NCBI GenBank assembly: GCA_013399305.1
Contig: VXAI01000190.1
Location: 1,573,314 to 1,637,313 of the forward strand
Direction: 5' to 3'
Source of the DNA: Rostratula benghalensis
Lineage: Eukaryota > Chordata > Aves > Charadriiformes > Rostratulidae
DNA length: 64,000 bases
Shown in pieces: positions 56,206 to 64,000 of the stretch. The notes beneath the pieces were generated by a model. The model was not told the DNA's origin, ran no database searches, and saw only the letters and a program-made list of their open reading frames with translations. Position numbers and translations under genes: made by a program. The number at the start of each line of letters is the position of its first letter. Position 1 is the stretch's first letter.

Positions 56206-58378
56206 ACATAAGCTTTGCTAAGTGTGCCGTGAGTGGTCATGTAGAATAGTGGGGAAATGTACTTGTGCATTTGCACACCTCTAATAACACCTCAGCACAC
56301 ATCAGCACTGGAGCAACTCTAAGTGATTGAAATGGATTTGGATGGATCATGATCCACCAGCAGCTCTCAGGTAAGTTTTCAGAGCCACGTTTATGTCCTA
56401 GAGAGTATTGCACTGTCAGCCAGATGCCATAAAGAGCTTCCTGTATGGAAAAACATGAAAAGGTCAAGACAAGTAACAGATGAAAAAGGGAAATACGTGG
56501 GCTCATGTTCCTCCCACCCACAACAATGTAAAGTAGAATCTCTGTGAAGTCTGGGAGATTTAAGCCATGTGGAAATGTGAAGCCACCACTTTTAAGCTTG
56601 CCCAACTGTGGAACTGCTATCCCTAACGTCCTGTGACTTCTTATGGCTCTAAGAGAGGAAGAGAACACTGCTCTCCAGGATTTCATTTTGAGCCAAAGGT
56701 TCAGCTGCAGATGTAGCGTGGAGAGAGAAATATCAAAGAAAATTATCTGCTTGTTAAGAAAATCACCTCTGAATGAAGGTCATCTCAATCTACTTAAAAA
56801 TTCAGGTCAAAATCAGGAAGTAGTTTTGCCTGGAAGAAAGAGCTCAGAGGTAAATCACAGCGCTCCTTCTCTCTTTCATCCTCCTGCAAAGGAAGATGGC
56901 CTCCTGGCCAAGGGTCCTGCCCACCAAGAGGAGGTGGGAGCCACACATGTACGTTGTTCTTTCTACTGAGAGGAATCACCCCTTTGCTTCCCAGCTTGTA
57001 GGACTCTACCTCAGTCATCCAACTCCCCTCTCGGTAGGAAATTTGGTCTCCACTGTGCATTTATCTGTGACTGTCAAAGAAGCTTAAACGAGTACCATTC
57101 ACAGCTAAAAGGTGTGCACACCACACAAGTTTAGGTTCCTTTCTGAATTAGTCCCATTGGAAGCTTCCCCCTTCCTACATGTGAGGAAGAAAGCAGATTC
57201 CTCCCCAGGTGCCTGCATGCCATCCTTTTTATTTTCCTGAAACTGAATTCATAACGCATCACCTGATTTCCTACACTATGCTTCATCTGAAAAACTACTA
57301 ATATTCCAATAAAATCAGCCCAATATAGGAAACTGTTGCAAACCTGTAGTGCTGGAAATATTGTCTCTCTTCTTTGTAACCACAGCTAGAAGGAAGATCT
57401 GCCTACGAAAAATAAAGGAACTGGTAAAAAGGAGATGATGTAAAAATGTCCACCCAGCATGATCTACAACAGACCCAACACAGTTCTCACTTGTGCCAGT
57501 CCTGCTCTGAGTAACCACCTGAGATCTGTAGAATTATTCATATTTCCATGCACACAGCCTCCGTTGCAGTCAGCTGTTGTTTGTCTACAAATATCAAGAA
57601 TCAGGATTTGGAGCAGGGCAAGGGGAAACAGTATCTTGCAACATGGACTCTTTGGGCCAAATTCCACATGCACAGCTCCCACTGAGATCCAAATATGGGC
57701 AACATTTGTTTCCAGATTGAGCACAGAATGTGTCTCTATTGTTATTGAAATGGAAAAGGCCATGAGCTTTTGAACACGATTCCACTGGTCAGACTTGCCA
57801 GCTCAGCCTAGGTCCAGTGATCAGAAATAATTTCAGCGAATCCCCCATTTTTCTATTTCCACAACGGTGCGTGTCGCACCGGAGACAGTGAACCGATACA
57901 AACAGGCAAAGTCCCTGTGGGTAAACTTTGTTCAAGAATGTTGGCTGCAGCTGTGCTCGAATAAACAGCTTCCTACTTGAAAAAAGAAGCGTGTCTGTCT
58001 GATCCCGTGCCACAGGAAGACTGGTGCGCTGGGAGGGCCTGGGACAATTGCTACAGTCACTGAGCTGCGCTGCCATCCATTTGAATTCTGGCCAGAGACT
58101 GGGAAGTCCACGTTAGCTTGCCAGACCATTCAGAGAAAAGGGGCTTCAAAGAGAACTTTTTACCCTTGATTCCAAAGTGTGAGTGAGTACGGGAGGAGTA
58201 GAATGTTTGCTGTTGGGATTAGCCCCCTACCGCGCCAGCCACATGGGAGCGCACTGAAAATTGGCGGCAGGCGAGGGGAAACCTCTCAGCTCGCTGCAGC
58301 TGAGTTAAACCCGGGGTAGATTTCCAAGCACCAGAGCAGAAGGTGTGTGAACCTCATTATCATCTCCTAGCACAAGAG

Positions 58379-58410
<32 letters not shown>

Positions 58411-60999
58411 AACAAAGCAGAAATCACATTGAAAGGAATAGAAACCAAAGACCACGTAGGATGGGAAAATATTCCCCATTTTAAGCGGTATCAGAAGAGC
58501 TTTGGGGCTACTGCTTAAAAGGACTTGTTGCACAACTGTGTACAAAGCTAAGACAGCGAAGGGTTAGAATTTGTGCTATAAAGAAAGGGATAATATTGGT
58601 TAAAATAATGTTAGGGGATTTTTCAGTTCCATGAGGAAGTAATAGGATAAAGATTCCCAACTCTTGGACAGCCAGTGCTCTCCTCAGCTTGGGAAGGACT
58701 GGTGTCACGCTGCACCAGTTTTCCCTCATGCAGGCTATTCAAGCATAACACAAACCCAAAGGGTCGCTCTGCCCACTATGATCTCAAGGTTTTTCCCTAA
58801 CTCAGGAGCTTCCCCAGGAAGCCTTTTGTATTTCCAACTCTAGGAGCCATTTCTGAAAGCTATATCCACGCAAGGACTGAGATGCTCACCCTCGGCGCTG
58901 TGGCTCAGTGAGTTTCCTCTCCATGTTCATAGCCCCAAGGGAGGGGTGGAAATCCTTCAGAGCAGCCTTGGGGAAGAGTTTTTGCACCACAGAATAAGGG
59001 GAACAACAGCCAGAATGCTGGGGGAAAAAAAAAAAAAAGCGCTTAAGGTAGCTGGTGACAATGTTAGGGGAGGCTGAACTAGGCACCTTGTAGAGGTGGT
59101 CGGAAGGGTCAGAGAGGACTGCAGAGACATGGATTTCAGATGTCAAGACTCCCACGTGGAGCAAATTTGCCCAAGGAAGCCAGGATGGCCAAGAGAAACA
59201 TAAGCAGACCTGAGAGCAGAAATGGCAGGGAGCTGGGCGCTGGGCAGCAAATGGGAGAGAGAAGTGTGAGAGCTGTCCCCGCTTCCCTTCGCCAGTGCTG
59301 GCAGAGGAAGGATGCAGCAGACAGCACAGGCAGGAGGCCATCAACCAGCTGGAAACGAGGAAATTGTCCTGAGGAGTGATTTAAGCCTATGGGTACAGTC
59401 AGGGAAACTTTAGAAACACAGACTGTACATTTTATTTTTCATTCTGAGCTCCGGATTGACACGAGTACCACCCTCCAAATGAAACTCAGGCAACTTAAGG
59501 TAGAAGCTGCTGCACCATGTGAGTTGATCTCCAATGAAAGCATCCTAACATTGCCATCCCACCTACGAGTTTCTGAAAAGTTGCTTTTTAAATACCCTAT
59601 TTAAATATGGATCTAATTCGAGCTTAGCTTGCAGTCTAAGTAACAAATAGCTCCCCAAATCTCACGCTGATGTCACTTTGGAGAAAAGGCTGGAAAGTTC
59701 TTTCATGAGGTCTACTAAGAAGTGTGATTTTGTCTGCAGTTTAGGGTAGGAAACTGTGTTTTGAATCAGTAAACTGAGGCTGTAACACATTCTGTGGCAG
59801 TGCTGCTTAAACCACCCCTAATTATCTTCTCTCCAAACTTTCTTTACACCTGTTTCCACTCCAGTCTGTCCCTGTGTCAGCACAATGGGTTTTGCAGCAC
59901 TGGGGTAAATGAGGAATTTAACAAATCTGGTTGAAAAATAATCCAGAAAAAAATATAAACCTTTTTTTTTTTTTTCTCACACAGATCAGTTCCTTGATAT
60001 GGTTTACCATTGGAGTCATGTGAAGAGCTGTAGCAGCATAGAGAAGGTGATGTAGGAGAAAGAAACAAATAAATCAGGACTGATGCCAAAAGACGGCTCA
60101 CAGAACTGTGACCTCGAGAACAACATTGTGTAAAAACAGATTCGATGAAAGAACAAAATTGCATCTCAGTGATGTGCAGCTGACCTTTGAATGGAGATGT
60201 ATCTCCCACACACTTGTAAAAGAAATGTTAAATGGTATATACATTTGTAGTTCTAAACCAAGAGGCAGCCACGTTACTTAGCATTACTGGAGGCTCTACA
60301 ACTTGTCTGGACCTCGTGGAGATCCATGGCCATCACTGTCATCCTTAGGCCTGTGTCTGTTCTACTGTTCTTGGTCTGGGACTGTGAGATCTAAAGCCAC
60401 TACAACAGGTTCTCAGCTGGCCTTTATTTGGATATGGTTGGTTTAATGCAAAGCAGATGAAATGGGTTACCCAACCCAGCATGGCTGTTTGCTGGGTGCA
60501 GTCAGACTCTTGCTGCTGAAACAACCTGCTGCTACTTGCACTGAGCACTGCAGGCGGGGAGGTCGGGGTGTCCCTGGTTTTTTGCAACTACAGATCTTGC
60601 AGACCCCTTAGGAGCATCTATTGTGCAAAGAGAGAAGGTACAGCTATGAGTCCAAGGTTACCATCAATTTTCAAAGATAACCTTGGGAAAGCGGGAAGTA
60701 AATAGAGAATAAACTCTGATTACAAAAACTCCTAGAAACAATAATTTTATGGTACAAGTATTCCTGGTAGAATCAAGAATTACTTGCTTTAAATGCAGTA
60801 CTGGTTTGGTTGCCCTATTCCAGTTGTGCCCAGTGTAAGCATTTCCTTGGAACTGACACAGCTGTAAGGCTCATTTTGCTACTGTGGGTTCAAAGGCCTG
60901 ATTTAGTAGTGCTTCTTTTTGAAAATCTAGTTGCCTGTACGCTCATTTAAAATGTTGATTGCCTTTCCTTGACGGTTTGGCTTCAGAAACATGCTGTGG
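56206..60999. other. Long unique interval, no gene seen
   Basis: No transposon or recognisable exon. It has a 29-bp A-run at 58379-58407 and shorter ones at 59023-59037 and 59963-59976. 58200-58320 is modestly CpG-rich (CTACCGCGCCAGCC, GGCGGCAGGCGAGG). Open frames on both strands have no domains. Confidence 0.45.
58379..58407. repeat. Poly(A) tract, 29 bp
   Basis: An uninterrupted A-run in unique sequence, with no SINE or retrogene body recognisable upstream. Confidence 0.88.
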
Positions 61000-61570
61000 A
61001 ATTTAAATTCATCCCCCTCCCATGCTAATGTTGACATTATTTGTGTGTAAACACATTACATGGGGCAGCAAAAATGTAAATGAGGTTTCAATGTTGAGTT
61101 GATTTATAAACAGCGAGTCTCTTAATTTATTGAAGTCTGCTTTGTGCTGTTTGCACATGATTAGCAGCATATACCATACATAGGGTGCCCTTCTGTAACA
61201 TGTTACAGAAAGAAGAAATGGAAAATGTATACAATTACAGCACCAAATGAAGATCTTATTGAGCTTCAAGATGCTTTGAAACATGTAATTACTAACTTAA
61301 CTCTGCCTGTGAACTTGTCCTCATTAACTCCATAATTAGCAAGATCTTGTTTGATCTTGGAGTTCATTAGACATTGCAGCTGGAAGATTGTTTCAGTTTT
61401 AACACATCAGAATAGACAATTAAAGGGATAATAAAGAATCAATATCACTTCCCTGATTCTTAGGTTTTTCCAAGGTTGCGATGTGCCTAATTAAATCTGG
61501 TTTGAAACAGTGAGAAATTAAAAAAGTAACGTGTTCATATTTATTTTGGTTTAACGGGCTATTAAAAAGG
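61000..61570. promoter_or_regulatory. Candidate conserved non-coding element with 20-bp palindrome
   Basis: About 570 bp of repeat-free AT-rich DNA is dense in homeodomain-type cores (CTTAATTTATTGAAG, CACATGATTAGCAGC, CCATAATTAGCAAGATC, ACAATTAAAGGG, GCCTAATTAAATCTGG). At 61191-61210 it holds the perfect 20-bp palindrome TTCTGTAACATGTTACAGAA. Of all blocks in the window this has the texture I would most expect of a deeply conserved enhancer. Conservation was not measured. Confidence 0.42.
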
Positions 61571-63640
61571 CTTTTTGAAATGTGCCCTGGGACATACTTT
61601 CTACCTGCACAATGAGTAAATGGAGGGGATGATTTCAGACTCAGCTGCAGACTGAACAGGAGACCTGAGCAGACATTAACCCCATGTCCCCTGCATTGCC
61701 TATACCACGTGTGAATGAATCCCCTTCCCTCTTTTTACTCTGTGTCTGGATCCAATCTCATAGTTTGCGTTGGCTAACGTTGAGGAGATGCATTTCTGTA
61801 TCTCCATTTTCCTCTGACAGAGTGAGGCTCTGAGACTTAACACTGGAAGAATATGTAGGAATCCTCAATGAAATTTCCCATGTAATAAAATGCAATAACA
61901 TTCAAAACAAGACTAGCAAAACTCCTTCTACATGTGTACTTTTGCCTCAATTCTTCATCATTTTCATTTAATAAGCACAGTTAACTGAAGACACAAATCA
62001 TGTCACTGAGGGAGAAATGGATAATGAAGGACCACTGAAGCACTAACCCAACTAATCTTGCCTTTGGCTCTTGAATTTGTGTAGATCCCAACAGTAAATA
62101 TCAAGTTCCAAATTCAACCGATTGGCTTCAGTGGTTTTCCTTCAGCCTACAGGGTGCCACTTCTTCATTGTATTTGCAACCATTTGAAACTAAATTGTTT
62201 TAAAGATATTAATGCCTCATTGATTTTGACTGAAACAGACTCTAATTATTGGTTTGGAGCAGATTATGGAAACGGGGTCAGATCCCTCGTTGGTGTGAAT
62301 CCATCAAAGACAACAAAATGCCATGATGTTATGATGTCCTTGATTTATGGCAATATTGGGTAGAGAGAGGGGGGAAATTGCCTACACTGGAACATTGATG
62401 TACCAAGATGACTGGAAACAAGCAGAGATAGCAATATCTAGGTTTGATTTTCTTCACCGTGACACATTTCAGGGCATACAGCACAGATCTACTCTACCAG
62501 AAGCAGCCCACTCCCTGGGGCAGCTACACCATGGGCTGAGGCTGACCAGGTCACACCTGCAATGTCCTATCCTTTGGGCACCCCCCAGGCATGGCCCTTT
62601 GCCAACTACCATTTGAAGTACTTCTAGAAAGGCCTTTTAAATCTGTTTCCAACATCAAGTAAGTTTTCTCCATGTCCTGTGTTCCCACTGCCCAGTACAA
62701 CGCCGAGTTGCCTTGGTTTGGCGTGACATAGATATTTACCTCACTTGCACCATGACAGATTGTCACCTCATAACAAACGGGTCTTTGGTTGGGGCCACAC
62801 CACTCCTTCAGGTCCTGTCTTAGCTAATTGGGCAAAGTGACCAAATGAACACTTAACTCTTTGATCTTTGAAGCCTGAGTGGCACCAGGGACCAGAATGG
62901 GTCCCCACAAGACAAACTGAGCTTTGTCAGCTGTTTCCTACATCCTCTCTGGCACTTCCAACCTGGGGCTGAAATGACACCTAGTATCTGGGTCAGTATG
63001 CACCAGAGGGAAGAAATAGCTCCATAGGAACCAGAAGCTCCACTGCTGCTGGTCAGGGCATTGCCCCTCTTCTCTGAAGCATCCTGAGCTGACGTGTAGT
63101 CAGGACATGCCCGACTGTGTCCCTGCTGTAAGGGACCTGGTCACTGAGAAGGCTGCCAAAGCCAGCAAGGAGGTGGCTTCCCCCACGGTCGGCAGATCTT
63201 CAAGATCTTGAGAGGAAGGGTCCACAAAACATAGGCGGCATCACAAGAATTTGGCTGCAACCTCCCAAAAGTACCAGTGCTCGCACATCGGTGGCTCCAT
63301 TGCCACCCCTCTGTGCAGGCTGAGACCGTGGAGAGTGCTGGGGCCCTCAGCGAGTCCATGAAGGAGAAAATGGGAAGAGGCCAGCAGCCACAGGGTGGGA
63401 AGCAGCAGCTGAGGGACACCATGGCACCACACGCCAGGACACGGGCACGGCCAAGGGCTTGATCACTCATGACCTGAAATGGCAGACTGGCTGTGGCCAC
63501 CACATGGCTCTGGTTTCAACAAAGCAAAGCGGGTCCATGTAATCAACTTTTCTGGAGGGCCATGGAGCCCAGCAGTCTGGACATGTCCTCGGGGCCCAGA
63601 GACAGCCTGGGATCCATCACACCTCCCAGCCCTGCGACAA
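61571..63640. other. Unique DNA, no supported gene
   Basis: A minus-strand open stretch of about 80 codons (roughly 62796-62551) has exon-like composition but is closed by a stop codon at its upstream edge and has no recognisable homology. 63100-63640 is GC-rich with open frames on both strands, and none is recognisable. Confidence 0.4.
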
Positions 63641-63675
63641 AATGGCACCAACGTCCTCGGCCAGGTCATCGGGAC

Positions 63676-63800
63676 ACTCTGATTGGCTGCCAGTGTCCGG
63701 GGCTGTGAGGCAGTTGGTTGCTAGGCAGGGCTAGGTTGCTAGGCAACCTCGGGTTTGGTGGTAGGGGCAAGGAGAGGCCTGTGATGCCCCCCGGGGGCAG
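63676..63800. promoter_or_regulatory. Promoter-like block: CCAAT box, RFX X-box, GC-rich
   Basis: A reverse CCAAT box (CTGATTGGCTG, ATTGG at 63682-63686) is followed about 50 bp later by GTTGCTAGGCAAC at 63735-63747. On the minus strand this reads GTTGCCTAGCAAC and fits the RFX X-box consensus GTNRCC-N(0-3)-RGYAAC. An imperfect X-box copy (GTTGCTAGGCAG) lies 18 bp upstream at 63717-63728. A GC-rich CCCCCCGGGGGCAG stretch, weakly CTCF-like, follows at 63786-63799. NF-Y plus RFX spacing of this kind is typical of promoters, including those of ciliary and MHC class II genes. No exon was identified, so the gene and direction are unknown. Confidence 0.45.
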
Positions 63801-64000
63801 AGAGTGCCAGCCTCGGGGTTGTTGGGCTAGGATGGAGGGAAGAAGGGCAACCCATGGGCAAGGATTAACAGGTGCTAATCCTTCAATTCCCAGCAGCAGC
63901 TCTTGGGGAGGGCTGTATCAGCCACCCGCAATATGGAGCCAGGCAGGCCGTGAGGGCTGAACGGCAGCATATTTCCAGTCTGGACCCACCTGGGGAGGTG

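Noticed and set aside
63786..63799. CCCCCCGGGGGCAG as a second CTCF site
   Set aside because: It lacks the A before the G-run and the upstream CC spacing of the consensus, so it is too weak to list on its own.
1..64000. CRISPR arrays, tRNA/rRNA genes, bacterial-type operons
   Set aside because: No spaced direct repeats, no A-box/B-box pair and no rRNA-like sequence were seen. The CR1 repeats show a vertebrate (bird) nuclear genome.

Overview
This window looks like a stretch of bird nuclear genome with no recognisable protein-coding exon. The avian call rests on about 21 fragments of the CR1 LINE (chicken repeat 1). These carry the typical 3' tail (short ATTCTATGATTCT-type repeats preceded by GGTCCCTTCCAACC-like sequence) and open frames resembling the C-terminal part of CR1 ORF2. 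They lie in both orientations and cover roughly 6.7 kb, about 10% of the window. No Alu, B1/B2 or L1 sequence was seen. Two runs of N (13954-14283 and 52917-53052) both fall inside simple tandem repeats, so they are assembly gaps.

Layout. 0-13 kb is rich in CR1: eight or nine pieces, mostly plus strand, with three large plus-strand copies between 8.9 and 11.8 kb. A strong CpG-rich block lies at 8490-8830. 13.8-15.0 kb holds a GC-rich block with a near-perfect CTCF-type motif, followed at once by a G-rich minisatellite with a ~124-bp unit and a ~249-bp higher-order period. 15-32 kb is mostly unique AT-rich DNA with only three short CR1 pieces. It holds several candidate conserved non-coding elements with homeodomain- and POU-type motifs, and a CpG-rich block at 26.1-26.5 kb. 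32.9-40.1 kb holds five consecutive minus-strand CR1 pieces. 40-55 kb is mostly unique. It includes a CR1 piece flanked by a diverged 48-bp direct repeat at 44.8-45.1 kb and a (TTCC)n array interrupted by a gap at 52.9-53.1 kb. At 55.4-56.2 kb lies the longest CR1 copy. 56-64 kb is unique DNA with another candidate regulatory block containing a perfect 20-bp palindrome (61.0-61.6 kb). It ends in a GC-rich, promoter-like segment with a CCAAT box and a consensus RFX X-box (63.7 kb).

Interpretation. A long interval without exons, with many AT-rich blocks carrying TAATTA, ATGCAAAT and ATTAGC-type motifs, is what one expects of a gene desert or large intron near a developmental regulator. Which gene that is cannot be read from this window. 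The open frames in the window are either CR1 remnants or come from low-complexity DNA (Pro/His-rich frames in the minisatellite, Lys-rich frames in poly(A/T)). I found no new enzyme system, CRISPR array, tRNA or rRNA gene. The conserved-element calls rest on reading composition and motifs by eye and need alignment to other birds.
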